Origin: SIG565 sp045540055
Lineage (GTDB): Bacteria > Bacillota > Clostridia > Oscillospirales > Acutalibacteraceae
Direction: 5' to 3'
Length of the DNA: 43,141 nucleotides
Assembly: GCA_045540055.1 (NCBI GenBank)
Contig: JAZQGO010000019.1
Span: 1 to 43,141, forward strand
The stretch's first letter is position 1; each line of letters begins with the position of its first letter. Positions 33,219-41,977 of this stretch are shown piece after piece. The notes beneath the pieces were generated by a model, which made no database searches, had not been told where the DNA came from, and saw only the letters and a list, made by a program, of their open reading frames with translations. The position numbers were made by a program, and so were the translations under genes.

Positions 33219-34076
33219 TTAAATATTTTTTCTAAAGCCCTCACCTATTATCTGTCCGACCTCTGCAACAACGGTGAATGCAGTATCATCAGCTTCTGCT
33301 ACACTGCGAAGAACACTGCCTACTTCATGAATTCTTACAGCGCACAGAAGTAATACCCTCTTTTCACCCGTATATCCACCCTTGGCATCGATTTTGGTAA
33401 CACCGCGCCGCAGTGCCGAATATATAGCTGCCGAAACCTCGTCCTGCTTTTTGGTTATTATATAGACCATTTTGCCCTTGTCCGCACCGTAAAGCACCGC
33501 ATCAACAACCTTACTTGATGCGTATATCGTCACCATCGAATAAAGCGCACTTTCGATATTACCGTAGGCAATGACCGATAAAACAATCACAGCAAGGTCG
33601 GTAAGCATTATTATTCGCCCGACGGAAAGATGGGTATATTTTTTATTAAGCAATTTTGCTACGGCATCAGCACCGCCCGTAGTGGCGCCACGAAGCAACA
33701 CAAGACTAAGCCCAAAGCCCGTCAGCACGCCGCCGAATACTGCGGCAAGAATTCCGTCAAGCTTGAATGTGGGCAGTACAAATTCTGCAACGCTCAGACT
33801 CACCGATAAAATAAAAGTAGCGGCGGCAGTTTTAATAATAAACCCGCCGCCGAAATTTTTATACTGTAAAATCAAAAGCGGTATATTCAGCACAAAGACC
33901 GTAACACCAACAGGCAACCCCCACCAATAATTAAAAACGGTGGCAATACCCGTAAAGCCTCCGGGTGAAATTTCATTTGGCTCAATAATAGAAATTACGC
34001 CGAACGAAAAAATCATACATCCGACAATAAAATACACTAAATCTTTAAGTCGCTCGCTTTTGATTTTTACCTTCAA
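33219..34076 (-). CDS. YitT family integral membrane protein
   Basis: 285 residues. Five or so membrane helices in the first 190 residues (for example DLVYFIVGCMIFSFGVISI and GVTVFVLNIPLLIL) with the characteristic EPNEISPGGFTGIA and RGATTGGADAVA motifs. A soluble C-terminal DUF2179 domain (about 205-280) contains KGGYTGEKRVLL. The YitT family is widespread in Firmicutes; function is not established. The first codon is TTG at 34076 with AAGGG about 10 bases upstream; no ATG lies near, so this start is accepted with some doubt. It lies 20 bases after mrnC. Confidence 0.88.
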   Translation of the reverse strand: MKVKIKSERLKDLVYFIVGCMIFSFGVISIIEPNEISPGGFTGIATVFNYWWGLPVGVTVFVLNIPLLILQYKNFGGGFIIKTAAATFILSVSLSVAEFVLPTFKLDGILAAVFGGVLTGFGLSLVLLRGATTGGADAVAKLLNKKYTHLSVGRIIMLTDLAVIVLSVIAYGNIESALYSMVTIYASSKVVDAVLYGADKGKMVYIITKKQDEVSAAIYSALRRGVTKIDAKGGYTGEKRVLLLCAVRIHEVGSVLRSVAEADDTAFTVVAEVGQIIGEGFRKNI

Positions 34077-34096
34077 GAAAAACCAACCCTTCGCAG

Positions 34097-34477
34097 TTAT
34101 AGATTCTCCTTAAAGTTTTCCCATATTATTTCGAATAATTCGTTAATGCGCTCACTCTCACCGCAAAGATGCCAATAACCGAACAAGGTTTCAAGCCCCG
34201 TCGCATTATGGTATTCGCCCTTTGTAGAGTTTTTAGGGGTGTTTGAGGTGTGAAAATTTCTGCCCCTTTTAAAGATAGCCATTTCGTCTTCGCTAAGCAA
34301 ATCTTTAATTAACTCGAAGGCCTTACTCTGTGCTGTGGCATTAACGAGTTTAACCGAAATGCTATGCAAATCGCCCGATTTGCGCGGAGCATCGGCTAAT
34401 TTTTCCCTAACTAAAAGTCCGTAAACAGCGTCACCGACAAAGGCGAGCACCGACGGATTTAACTGTTTTGCATCCAT
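34097..34477 (-). CDS. mrnC: Mini-ribonuclease III
   Basis: 126 residues, a lone RNase III catalytic domain without the double-stranded-RNA-binding domain. The signature LAFVGDAVYGLLVRE (11-25) includes the metal-binding Asp16. RGRNFHTSNTPKNS and the closing GLETLFGYWHLCG with its acidic Glu complete the active site. In Bacillus it matures 23S rRNA ends. It lies 9 bases after obg, and together with obg, rplU, rpmA and prp it makes a ribosome-assembly neighbourhood. Confidence 0.94.
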   Translation of the reverse strand: MDAKQLNPSVLAFVGDAVYGLLVREKLADAPRKSGDLHSISVKLVNATAQSKAFELIKDLLSEDEMAIFKRGRNFHTSNTPKNSTKGEYHNATGLETLFGYWHLCGESERINELFEIIWENFKENL

Positions 34478-34486
34478 AGTTTCTCC

Positions 34487-35764
34487 TTACGGAACGTAAT
34501 CGAACTCAACACCGCATATACTTACGGTATCGCCCTCGCCCGCACCTGCATCCTCAAGTGCTTTGATAATACCGCTGCTACGCAGTATTCTTTCAAAATA
34601 CTGAAGTGACTCGTAATCGTCGGGGTCAACCTTGTTCATAACGTCGTCAACCCAATCGGCATCGTCAACATAATAAATTCCGTCGCGGTAATTTATGGTA
34701 AATGTCTGTTTATCACCGAAGTCCACAACGATATTCTCGGTTATTATTTCGGGCTCGTAAATCTTAATTGCGGGAAGCGTTGCGAGTGTTGCCGCAGTAT
34801 GATTTATAAGCGGCTCGGTACCCTCGGCTATTGCCGCCATAATGGGAAAGAAGGCATAGCCCTTATCGGTAAAGTATTTTGCGAGTTTTTCGACCTCTTG
34901 CTCATCAATTAAGTCGCACTTATTGCCGACAATAATCTGGGGACGAAGGGAAAGCTCCTCACTGAATATCTTTAACTCGTTGTTAATTTTTTCGAAATCG
35001 TCAATAGGGTCTCTGCCCTCACTGCCCGAAACGTCGATAACGTGTAAAAGCAGACGACAACGCTCAACGTGGCGCAAAAACTCGTGGCCGAGTCCTACAC
35101 CCTGACCTGCGCCCTCGATAAGACCGGGGATATCAGCCATAACGAATGAGCTGCCCTCACCCATCCTTACAACGCCCAAAACGGGTGTTAGGGTTGTAAA
35201 ATGATAATTAGCGATTTTAGGTTTAGCCTCACTTACCACCGACACAAGTGTTGATTTGCCAACATTTGGGAAACCTATCAAGCCGACGTCGGCTAAAAGC
35301 TTTAGCTCCAAACAAACATCGAGCTCCTCGCCCGGTTTGCCGTCATTAGCATAGCGCGGTATCTGGCGGGTAGCGGTTGCAAAATGGGTATTACCCCATC
35401 CGCCGTTACCGCCCTTGGCAATAACAACGGCTTCATCGGACGAAATATCTGCAATTATTCTGCCTGTCTCGGCATCCTTAACCAGCGTACCTCTGGGCAC
35501 ACTGATAATTAAGTGTGGCGCACTTTTACCTGTGCAACGGTTAGGACCGCCCTTTTGACCATCCTCTGCGATATATTTTCTTTTATAACGGAAATCGGCA
35601 AGGGTGGAAAGATTGTCGTCAACCTTAAAGATAATATCGCCGCCGCGTCCGCCGTCACCACCGTCAGGACCACCTGCCGCGACATACTTTTCTCTGTGAA
35701 AGGTTGCGGCACCGTTGCCGCCTTTTCCTGCTCTAAGATGTATTTTAGCTACATCAACAAACAT
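34487..35764 (-). CDS. obg: GTPase Obg/CgtA
   Basis: 425 residues. The glycine-rich Obg fold fills 1-158 (RAGKGGNGAATFHREK, GGPDGGDGGRGGD). The G domain follows with G1 GFPNVGKS (164-171), G3 DIPG (211-214) and G4 NKCD. The C-terminal OCT domain (about 345-425) is typical of Firmicutes Obg. It acts in late 50S assembly and couples to the stringent response. The order rplU-prp-rpmA-obg is conserved. GGAGA precedes the ATG. A terminator hairpin stands between rpmA and obg with no room for a separate promoter, so obg probably depends on read-through. Confidence 0.97.
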   Translation of the reverse strand: MFVDVAKIHLRAGKGGNGAATFHREKYVAAGGPDGGDGGRGGDIIFKVDDNLSTLADFRYKRKYIAEDGQKGGPNRCTGKSAPHLIISVPRGTLVKDAETGRIIADISSDEAVVIAKGGNGGWGNTHFATATRQIPRYANDGKPGEELDVCLELKLLADVGLIGFPNVGKSTLVSVVSEAKPKIANYHFTTLTPVLGVVRMGEGSSFVMADIPGLIEGAGQGVGLGHEFLRHVERCRLLLHVIDVSGSEGRDPIDDFEKINNELKIFSEELSLRPQIIVGNKCDLIDEQEVEKLAKYFTDKGYAFFPIMAAIAEGTEPLINHTAATLATLPAIKIYEPEIITENIVVDFGDKQTFTINYRDGIYYVDDADWVDDVMNKVDPDDYESLQYFERILRSSGIIKALEDAGAGEGDTVSICGVEFDYVP

Positions 35765-35793
35765 AAAAAATTCTCCAAATCAAATAAAAATAA

Positions 35794-35819
35794 AAGCTCG
35801 GGACTTAAACCCCGAGCTT
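35794..35819 (-). terminator. Terminator or attenuator between rpmA and obg
   Basis: AAGCTCGGG (35794-35802) pairs with CCCGAGCTT (35811-35819) across an 8-base loop. The minus-strand tail is TTATTTTTATTT. It follows the rpmA stop by 9 bases and precedes the obg start by 29 bases. Confidence 0.8.
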
Positions 35820-35828
35820 AATGCTTAA

Positions 35829-36113
35829 TTACTGCTCAACAGCATAGATGCTAACCTGCTTGCGGTCACGGCCAACTCTTTCGAACTTAACCTTTCCATC
35901 TATTAAAGCAAATAAAGTATCATCAGAACCGATACCTACATTATTGCCCGGATGAAAATGTGTTCCTCTCTGGCGAACGATAATATTACCTGCAAGTACA
36001 AACTGACCGTCTGCACGCTTTACACCAAGACGCTTAGCCTCACTGTCACGACCGTTCTTTGTGGAACCCATACCTTTTTTATGAGCAAATAACTGAATAT
36101 TAATCTTTAACAT
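35829..36113 (-). CDS. rpmA: 50S ribosomal protein L27 (with cleavable N-terminal extension)
   Basis: 94 residues. The mature protein starts AHKKGMGSTKNGRDS or one residue later, a region that reaches toward the peptidyl-transferase centre. The preceding residues MLKINIQLF form the Firmicutes-type extension ending in the Prp recognition pattern (compare the known LNLQFFA motif), so cleavage is expected around Phe9-Ala10-His11. The gene encoding the Prp protease lies directly upstream. The conserved RQRGTHFHPGNNVG segment (48-61 region) is intact. Confidence 0.97.
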   Translation of the reverse strand: MLKINIQLFAHKKGMGSTKNGRDSEAKRLGVKRADGQFVLAGNIIVRQRGTHFHPGNNVGIGSDDTLFALIDGKVKFERVGRDRKQVSIYAVEQ

Positions 36114-36116
36114 GAA

Positions 36117-36434
36117 TTACACCTCCGAATAAACTTTAATGTTACTGCTGTACTGCTCGGCCAACTGTTCAATATGAAGCTTAAAACCCTTTAAAACGGT
36201 TATAACCTCATCCGACGGCTCGCTTACCTTCAAAATCATCAAAGCATCGTCAACACTCACGCGCGCATCTGCCTTTATGACCTCAATGACGGTGTTGGCA
36301 ACCATATATGCCGCACTCGATACCGCCGAACAAACTATTTCGCCGATTTCGTCGTCACTACTTTGTGTACTGTGACCTTTAATCTCAAAACCACAAAGGC
36401 TTTCGAGATTATAAAAAAATTTTACTGAAGTCAT
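36117..36434 (-). CDS. prp: Ribosomal-processing cysteine protease Prp
   Basis: 105 residues. Catalytic dyad His21 (in IKGHST) and Cys35 (in IVCSAVSSAAYM) at the spacing known for Staphylococcus Prp. It removes the N-terminal extension of L27, a step essential in species whose L27 has one. It sits between rplU and rpmA, 2 bases after the rplU stop and 3 bases before rpmA, the standard place (YsxB in Bacillus). Confidence 0.96.
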   Translation of the reverse strand: MTSVKFFYNLESLCGFEIKGHSTQSSDDEIGEIVCSAVSSAAYMVANTVIEVIKADARVSVDDALMILKVSEPSDEVITVLKGFKLHIEQLAEQYSSNIKVYSEV

Positions 36435-36436
36435 AA

Positions 36437-36742
36437 TTAAACGATTTCGTTAATCTGTACTTTAGTGTAGGGCTGTCTGTGACCCATCTTGCGTGAACTG
36501 CTCTTCTTGGGCTTGTAGGTGAAAACAGTAATTTTCTTACCCTTACCGTTCTTAACAACGGTACCCTTTACAGCAGCATCCTTAACATAGGGCTTGCCAA
36601 CCTTAAGAGTTGTTTTCTTTACAGCAACAACCTTATCGAAGATAACCTCAGCCTCAGCTTCTGCATCAAGCTTTTCGATGTAGATAACATCGCCGGGTTC
36701 AACACGGTACTGCTTACCGCCGGTTTCAATAATTGCGTACAT
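36437..36742 (-). CDS. rplU: 50S ribosomal protein L21
   Basis: 101 residues, full length. MYAIIETGGKQYRVEPGD opening, the GKPYVKDAAVKGTVV middle and the C-terminal signature KKSSSRKMGHRQPYTKVQI, which binds 23S rRNA. First gene of rplU-prp-rpmA, with a consensus promoter at 36831-36859 and an 80-base structured leader that is probably the L21 autoregulatory leader. Confidence 0.98.
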   Translation of the reverse strand: MYAIIETGGKQYRVEPGDVIYIEKLDAEAEAEVIFDKVVAVKKTTLKVGKPYVKDAAVKGTVVKNGKGKKITVFTYKPKKSSSRKMGHRQPYTKVQINEIV

Positions 36743-36826
36743 TCTCGTACACCTACCTTAATTTAAGTCTCGCTACAATAGGCGTATGCTCGGAGCATAA
36801 CTTAACAAGCCCATAATATGCGGCTT
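36743..36826 (-). promoter_or_regulatory. Candidate L21 leader (5' UTR of rplU)
   Basis: About 80 bases separate the predicted start of transcription from the rplU ATG. The leader holds a TATGCT/AGCATA hairpin (36785-36799) and an imperfect GCCC/GGGC-type dyad (36809-36824). Firmicutes rplU genes commonly carry an L21 leader RNA; the identity here is by position and structure only. Confidence 0.4.
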
Positions 36827-36830
36827 TACC

Positions 36831-36859
36831 ATTCTATCACCGACTTCCCCTTTTGTCAA
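36831..36859 (-). promoter_or_regulatory. Promoter of rplU-prp-rpmA
   Basis: TTGACA (36854-36859), 17 bases, TAGAAT (36831-36836) on the minus strand. It diverges from the aminotransferase promoter about 30 bases away. Confidence 0.75.
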
Positions 36860-36888
36860 GAGAAATATTTTAAAAATATAATTGCGTC

Positions 36889-36917
36889 TTGAAAAACTTT
36901 TAATTTTGTATTATATT
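36889..36917 (+). promoter_or_regulatory. Promoter of the aminotransferase gene
   Basis: TTGAAA (36889-36894), 17 bases, TATATT (36912-36917), with AAGGAGG and the ATG at 36962 following. Confidence 0.6.
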
Positions 36918-36961
36918 ATTAATGTTATATATTTTTGTCCCGCCATATAAGGAGGATTTTT

Positions 36962-38230
36962 ATGGCAAGTTATCTGCAAATGAGCAAAGAACAGTTGGCC
37001 GCTGAGTTTGAAGCGGTTAAAAAAGAATACACCCGACTTAAGAGTCTGGGCACTGCGCTTGATATGACACGCGGCAAGCCCGGCTTTGACCAAATGGATG
37101 AGTGCGGTGAGATTTTTGAACTCGTAGGCAATTCGACCGGCTTTACCAACTGTGAGGGTACCGACTGCCGCAACTACGGCGGCCTCGACGGTCTTATAGA
37201 GCTGAAATACCTGTTTTCACATATACTCGGCGTTGACCACAGCCAGATAATAGTGGGCGGCAACTCGTCGCTTAATATGATGTTTGATACGATCGCGCAG
37301 GGTATGACACACGGTTTCGGTGATAAGCCGTGGATGTTGCAGGGTGGCATTAAATTTATATGCCCAAGCCCCGGTTATGACCGTCATTTTTCAATTTGCG
37401 AGCATTTTGGCATTGAAATGATCCCCGTTAAAAACACACCTGATGGTCCCGATATGGATATAATCGAAGAGTTAATTAAGGACGAAAAAGTCAAGGGTAT
37501 GTGGTGCGTGCCTAAATATTCAAACCCCGAGGGTATCACCTACTCTGATGACACGGTACGTCGTCTTGCGGCTATGAAGCCCGCCGCTCGTGACTTCCGT
37601 ATAATGTGGGATAACGCCTACGCTATACACGATATTTACGACAAGGGCGAAAAGCTACTTAACATTTATGACGAATGTGTTAAACACGGAACAGAGGATA
37701 ACATCATTATGTTCACCTCATCATCTAAAATCACCTTCCCCGGCGCAGGTGTTGCGGCTGAGGCGGCAAGTCCGTACAATGTGTCACTTTTAAAGAAGCG
37801 TATGTCTTTTCAGACCATCGGCCCCGACAAGCTTAATCAGCTTCGCCACGCAAGAATGTTTCCGAATTTTGAAATGCTTAAAAAGCATATGAAAAAGCAC
37901 GCAAAAATTTTAAGACCTAAGTTTGAGGCTGTAATCGATGAATTAAATAAGCAGCTCGGCGGTAAGGACATTGCCGAGTGGACCAACCCCTTAGGCGGTT
38001 ATTTCATAAGCCTTAATGTAAGAAAGGGTTGCGCAAAAAGGGTTGAACAGCTTTGTGCTGAAGCCGGACTTAAACTTACAAGTGTCGGCGCTACCTACCC
38101 CTACGGCAAGGACCCCGATAACAGCAACATACGTATTGCCCCCTCCTACCCGTCGGTTGACGAGGTTAAGAGCGCGTCTGTAATTCTCTGTTGCGCGGTA
38201 CGTTATGCGGTACTTGAAAGCCTGCTGTAA
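36962..38230 (+). CDS. PLP-dependent aminotransferase (class I/II fold, aspartate-aminotransferase-like)
   Basis: 422 residues from the ATG at 36962, chosen because AAGGAGG ends 7 or so bases before it. Fold-type I aminotransferase. The N-terminal ALDMTRGKPGFDQ (32-44) binds substrate. WDNAY (216-220) supplies the PLP ring-contacting Asp217 and Tyr220. FTSSSKITFPGAG (251-263) has Lys256 as the Schiff-base lysine. The sequence fits the divergent Asp_aminotransf/MocR-like group rather than classical AspC. Amino donor is unknown; aspartate or alanine are likely by family. Monocistronic with its own promoter; secDF follows from a separate promoter. Confidence 0.85.
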   Translation: MASYLQMSKEQLAAEFEAVKKEYTRLKSLGTALDMTRGKPGFDQMDECGEIFELVGNSTGFTNCEGTDCRNYGGLDGLIELKYLFSHILGVDHSQIIVGGNSSLNMMFDTIAQGMTHGFGDKPWMLQGGIKFICPSPGYDRHFSICEHFGIEMIPVKNTPDGPDMDIIEELIKDEKVKGMWCVPKYSNPEGITYSDDTVRRLAAMKPAARDFRIMWDNAYAIHDIYDKGEKLLNIYDECVKHGTEDNIIMFTSSSKITFPGAGVAAEAASPYNVSLLKKRMSFQTIGPDKLNQLRHARMFPNFEMLKKHMKKHAKILRPKFEAVIDELNKQLGGKDIAEWTNPLGGYFISLNVRKGCAKRVEQLCAEAGLKLTSVGATYPYGKDPDNSNIRIAPSYPSVDEVKSASVILCCAVRYAVLESLL

Positions 38231-38243
38231 AAATCCGTATTTG

Positions 38244-38272
38244 TTGACATCAAATAATTATATATGTATAAT
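38244..38272 (+). promoter_or_regulatory. Promoter of secDF
   Basis: TTGACA (38244-38249), 17 bases, TATAAT (38267-38272): a perfect consensus promoter, suggesting strong constitutive expression. Confidence 0.85.
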
Positions 38273-38312
38273 ATAACTTATAAAATCAAATGGTTTATTG
38301 GAGGAAACACCA

Positions 38313-40655
38313 ATGAAGTCTAAAAAAACGACAAAAAAATATACCTTTGTAGTGGTATTGGTACTTATATTAGCGCTCACCTATACCGCTTTTTTCGGTG
38401 TAGAAAATTACTATGGCGATACACGTCAGGTATATGTAAAGGGTGCCAACGATATACGTTGGGGTATTGATATACGTGGCGGTGTTGAGGCAGTTTTCTC
38501 GCCCGATAAGAATGAGGTAGACATCACAAATGAGGATATGGCATCGGCGAAGTCGATTATCGAAACCCGTCTTGTCAATGAAAATATAACCGACTATGAG
38601 GTTTACGCCGATAATGTTCAACATCAGATAATCGTACGCTTCCCTTGGTCTGCAGATGAAAGCGAATTTGACGCTATGGCGGCGGTTGACAGTCTCGGCG
38701 AGACCGCACTTCTCAAGTTCTGCGCCAATCAGGATTCGAAGTCTGTGCTGCTTAGTGGCTCGGCTGATATTGCCTCTGCCTCGGCAGGTGTTTATCAGGA
38801 CGAAACCACAGGTCAAACCGAATATGTAGTTAATCTGAAATTCACCGATTCGGGTATGAAGAAGTTTTCATCGGCAACCGCTAAATATTCACAGATTTCT
38901 ATCTGGATGGATGATACCATGCTCTCTGCCCCATCGGTTAGCGAGCAGATTACCGATAATAACGCCTACATAGAGGGCAATTTCACAGCCGAGCAGGCAA
39001 CCGACCTTGCAAACAAAATCAATGCAGGTTCCTTGCCCTTCGCTTTAACGGTTGATGACAGTAAGCTTCAGGTTATCTCCCCCACGCTCGGCGCTGAGGC
39101 GCTTAACGTAATGCTTATTGCAGGTGCTATTGCTTTTGTTCTTATTTGCGTACTTATGATTACACGCTACAGACTCCCCGGTGTTATTGCATCATTTGCA
39201 CTACTCGGTCAGCTTGCGGGTATGGTTGCCTGTATTTCAGGCTTCTTTGGCGGTGCCGCTAGTTTTACGCTTACCATCCCCGGTATTGCGGGTATTATTC
39301 TTTCGGTAGGTGTTGGTGTTGATGCCAACGTAATTTCCTTTGAGCGTATTCGTGAGGAGTTCAAAAAGGGCAAGACCATTGACGGCGCTATTGAGAATGG
39401 CTACAAGAACAGCTTAAGCGCAGTTATCGACGGTAACGTTACCATTATTATTGTTGCCCTCGTTCTTATGGGTGCCTTCGGTACACCTGACAGCATAATC
39501 GCTAAAATCTTCTCACCGCTTATGTCACTGTTTGGTACCGCTATAACAGGCTCTATCTACTCCTTCGGATATACCTTACTTGTAGGTGTTATCTTCAACT
39601 TGATTATGGGTATCTACGCTTCAAAGCTTATGATGACCAGCGTTTCACGCTTTAAGTTCCTGCGTGACCCTTGGTTGTACGGCGGACCTAAGGCCGACAA
39701 AGAAAACAAGCCCAGCAAACTCGACAATCTCTACATCAATACAAATAAGACATTAAAGCCTGTGCTTATTGTCTTTGCGGCAATTATAGTTGTTGGCATT
39801 GTTTTGACGGCAATTTTCGGTATTAACCTTGATATTAACTTCAAGGGCGGCGCAATGATTTCTTACTCATATACAGGCAATATTGATGAAGCCGCTGTAG
39901 AAAAAATCGTTAAAGAAAATGTTAATAAAAACGCAACCATATCACTTAGTTCAGGTATCAGCGATTCTACCAAGCAGGTCATAGTAACAATGCCCGGTAA
40001 CGCTTCGCTTTCGGCCGAAAATCAGGATAAGCTTACCACCGCAATGCAGAAGGAATTTAAAGAAAATAATGTTACACTTTATAATGCTAACTCGGTAAGC
40101 CCGACCATTGCAGGCTCCTTCTTCGCTAAGAGTCTTGTTGCGGTGCTGATTACAGCGTTACTTGTTGTTATTTACGTTGGTTTCCGATTCCGCAATATTG
40201 GTGGTGTATCGGCGGCAATATCTGCCTTCATAGCATTGATTGTCGACTGTATCATCGCTTTCCTCGCTTGTACGGCATTCGGTCTTACCATTGACTCAAA
40301 CCTCATTGCCGTAATTCTTACACTTCTCGGTTACTCACTTAACGATACCATCGTTATCTACGACCGTGTAAGAGAAAACAAGCGTCTCTACCCCGGCAAG
40401 TCAATCGACGTTTTGGTTGATGAAAGTATTAACTCGGTTAAGACACGTAACTTTGTAACAACACTTACAACTGTTTTGGCGGTTGTTACAATTATTGTTG
40501 TTGCTGAAATTTACGGTCTTACAACACTCCGCAGCTTTGCAATCCCGATGGCATTCGGTATTCTTTCGGGCTGCCTCTCGTCCTTGTTTGTTTCGGGACC
40601 TGTATGGGTTATCTGGAAGAACTACACCGCAAAGCGTGAAAAGGCCAAAAAGTAA
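38313..40655 (+). CDS. secDF: Protein translocase accessory protein SecDF (fused SecD and SecF)
   Basis: 780 residues from the ATG at 38313; a TTG at 38298 would lie upstream of the GGAGG and is rejected. SecD half (1 to about 430): first helix about 12-30, the large external P1 domain with WGIDIRGGVEAVF (about 46-58), then a five-helix bundle with GVGVDANVISFERIREE. SecF half (about 460-770): helix, DINFKGGAMISYSY, and the second bundle with YSLNDTIVIYDRVRENK. Uses proton flow to pull secreted proteins off the SecYEG channel. Fusion into one chain is common in Firmicutes. Ends at a clear terminator. Confidence 0.95.
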   Translation: MKSKKTTKKYTFVVVLVLILALTYTAFFGVENYYGDTRQVYVKGANDIRWGIDIRGGVEAVFSPDKNEVDITNEDMASAKSIIETRLVNENITDYEVYADNVQHQIIVRFPWSADESEFDAMAAVDSLGETALLKFCANQDSKSVLLSGSADIASASAGVYQDETTGQTEYVVNLKFTDSGMKKFSSATAKYSQISIWMDDTMLSAPSVSEQITDNNAYIEGNFTAEQATDLANKINAGSLPFALTVDDSKLQVISPTLGAEALNVMLIAGAIAFVLICVLMITRYRLPGVIASFALLGQLAGMVACISGFFGGAASFTLTIPGIAGIILSVGVGVDANVISFERIREEFKKGKTIDGAIENGYKNSLSAVIDGNVTIIIVALVLMGAFGTPDSIIAKIFSPLMSLFGTAITGSIYSFGYTLLVGVIFNLIMGIYASKLMMTSVSRFKFLRDPWLYGGPKADKENKPSKLDNLYINTNKTLKPVLIVFAAIIVVGIVLTAIFGINLDINFKGGAMISYSYTGNIDEAAVEKIVKENVNKNATISLSSGISDSTKQVIVTMPGNASLSAENQDKLTTAMQKEFKENNVTLYNANSVSPTIAGSFFAKSLVAVLITALLVVIYVGFRFRNIGGVSAAISAFIALIVDCIIAFLACTAFGLTIDSNLIAVILTLLGYSLNDTIVIYDRVRENKRLYPGKSIDVLVDESINSVKTRNFVTTLTTVLAVVTIIVVAEIYGLTTLRSFAIPMAFGILSGCLSSLFVSGPVWVIWKNYTAKREKAKK

Positions 40656-40667
40656 ATTTATTTTTTT

Positions 40668-40697
40668 AAGCATCGCGTTAAACGCGATGCTTTTTTT
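40668..40697 (+). terminator. secDF terminator
   Basis: AAGCATCGCG (40668-40677) pairs with CGCGATGCTT (40683-40692), followed by a run of T residues. Confidence 0.92.
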
Positions 40698-40737
40698 GTG
40701 TTTTGGGGCATATTATTGATATATTGGGGGTAGTTTT

Positions 40738-41265
40738 ATGAAGAAAAAACACGCACTAATAGGCATAATTTTTACGTCCGTTTTAGGCACACTGGCGCAC
40801 TTTTTATATGAGCTTTCGTCTTATAATACGTTTGTCGGGCTGTTCGCACCAATAAACGAAAGCACGTGGGAACATTTAAAACTACTGTTTTTCCCCGTTT
40901 TATTATTTTCGTTATATGAATATTTTGTGCACAATAAAAAGGAATGCTTTATACGCTCTCGCACCACCGCCCTTTTTATAGGTATGCTTTTTATTGTTGT
41001 AGCTTTTTATACAATAAGCGGAGTTATCGGCAAGGCTTACGACTGGGTAAATATTGCGATATACTACGTATCGGTGCTTATAGTATTTTTGAGCACCGAG
41101 ATTTTAATTAAAAACTGCAATAAACCGTCTAAGATATGCATTGTATCCTGCTTATTGCTTTTAATATTAATGGCAATACTATTTTTTGTCTTCAATTTTT
41201 ATACCCCGAACTTAAATATATTTATTGACCCTGCGACAAAACTTAGGGGCATTTACAGAAAATAA
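40738..41265 (+). CDS. Small integral membrane protein of unknown function (possibly DUF6512)
   Basis: 175 residues. About five hydrophobic segments: residues 7-25, 45-62, 76-98, 103-123 and 132-153. Between the first two is the motif APINESTWEHLKLLFFP (36-52), which I associate with a family of unknown function (DUF6512); this is recollection, not a search. The GGGGG ribosome binding site stands close before the ATG. It lies alone between the secDF terminator and the convergent mntP gene. No function can be proposed. Confidence 0.75.
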   Translation: MKKKHALIGIIFTSVLGTLAHFLYELSSYNTFVGLFAPINESTWEHLKLLFFPVLLFSLYEYFVHNKKECFIRSRTTALFIGMLFIVVAFYTISGVIGKAYDWVNIAIYYVSVLIVFLSTEILIKNCNKPSKICIVSCLLLLILMAILFFVFNFYTPNLNIFIDPATKLRGIYRK

Positions 41266-41289
41266 AAGACGCGGTTAATACCGCGTCTT
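41266..41289 (-). terminator. Terminator of mntP, overlapping its stop codon
   Basis: AAGACGCGGT (41266-41275) pairs with ACCGCGTCTT (41280-41289) around TAAT. The T-rich tail is on the minus strand, so it serves mntP; it may also stop the convergent gene less efficiently. Confidence 0.8.
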
Positions 41290-41860
41290 AAAAATTTATT
41301 ATACCTAAATGCTCAAAAAGAATTTTAAGTCCTATTAAAATAAGAATAACGCCGCCTACAAGCTCGGCCTTTGATTTGTGCTTGGCGCCAAAGACATTGC
41401 CTATCTTAACACCCACAGCCGACAGCGCAAAGGTTATAACACCTATAAACAAAACGGCAAGCGGCAGTTCATTTGTTTTAAGCAGCATTGCAAATGAAAT
41501 GCCCACCGCTAAAGCATCAATACTTGTAGCCACCGCCATAACAAACATTGTTTTTGCGCAGAAGGATGAATCGGTAGAATCTTCTTCCTTCGAAAATGCC
41601 TCTTTAATCATATTTGCACCGATTAACCCAAGCAGTACAAAGGCAACCCAATGGTCGTACGCCTCAATATACTTTTTAAATGTGACACCCAAGAAAAAGC
41701 CAATTGTCGGCATAAGTGCCTGAAATCCGCCAAACCACAAGCCCGTAATAACCATATGTTTGCATTTTAGCTCGATTGTGGCAAGCCCTTTGCAAATAGC
41801 AACGGCAAAGGCGTCCATTGAAAGACCGACCGCCAATATAAAAAGCTCAAAAATTCCCAA
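41288..41860 (-). CDS. mntP: Manganese efflux pump MntP
   Basis: 190 residues, six predicted helices in two related halves. Each half carries an acidic metal-site motif: SMDAFAV (14-20) and SIDALAVG in the second half. Exports Mn2+ and protects from manganese excess. The first codon is TTG at 41860 with GGGTGAG 7 bases before it. A promoter at 41894-41922 gives only a leader of about 25 bases, too short for the yybP-ykoY manganese riboswitch that often precedes this gene, so control must be by other means. Divergent from ddh. Confidence 0.93.
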   Translation of the reverse strand: MGIFELFILAVGLSMDAFAVAICKGLATIELKCKHMVITGLWFGGFQALMPTIGFFLGVTFKKYIEAYDHWVAFVLLGLIGANMIKEAFSKEEDSTDSSFCAKTMFVMAVATSIDALAVGISFAMLLKTNELPLAVLFIGVITFALSAVGVKIGNVFGAKHKSKAELVGGVILILIGLKILFEHLGIINF

Positions 41861-41893
41861 AGTCTATCTCACCCTTTAAAACAATGTTTAAAA

Positions 41894-41922
41894 AGTATAA
41901 CACCTATTAAAAAAATTGTCAA
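41894..41922 (-). promoter_or_regulatory. Promoter of mntP
   Basis: TTGACA (41917-41922), 17 bases, TATACT (41894-41899) on the minus strand. Confidence 0.75.
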
Positions 41923-41948
41923 TCAGCCAATTTTTTTTGGCACAGATA

Positions 41949-41977
41949 TTGACAAATAACCAATAAAAATTTATTAT
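41949..41977 (+). promoter_or_regulatory. Promoter of ddh
   Basis: TTGACA (41949-41954), 17 bases, TATTAT (41972-41977). Its -35 is only 26 bases from the -35 of mntP, so one regulator could touch both. Confidence 0.7.

Noticed and set aside
41861..41893. yybP-ykoY manganese riboswitch before mntP
   Set aside because: The space between the likely promoter and the start codon is too short for this RNA.
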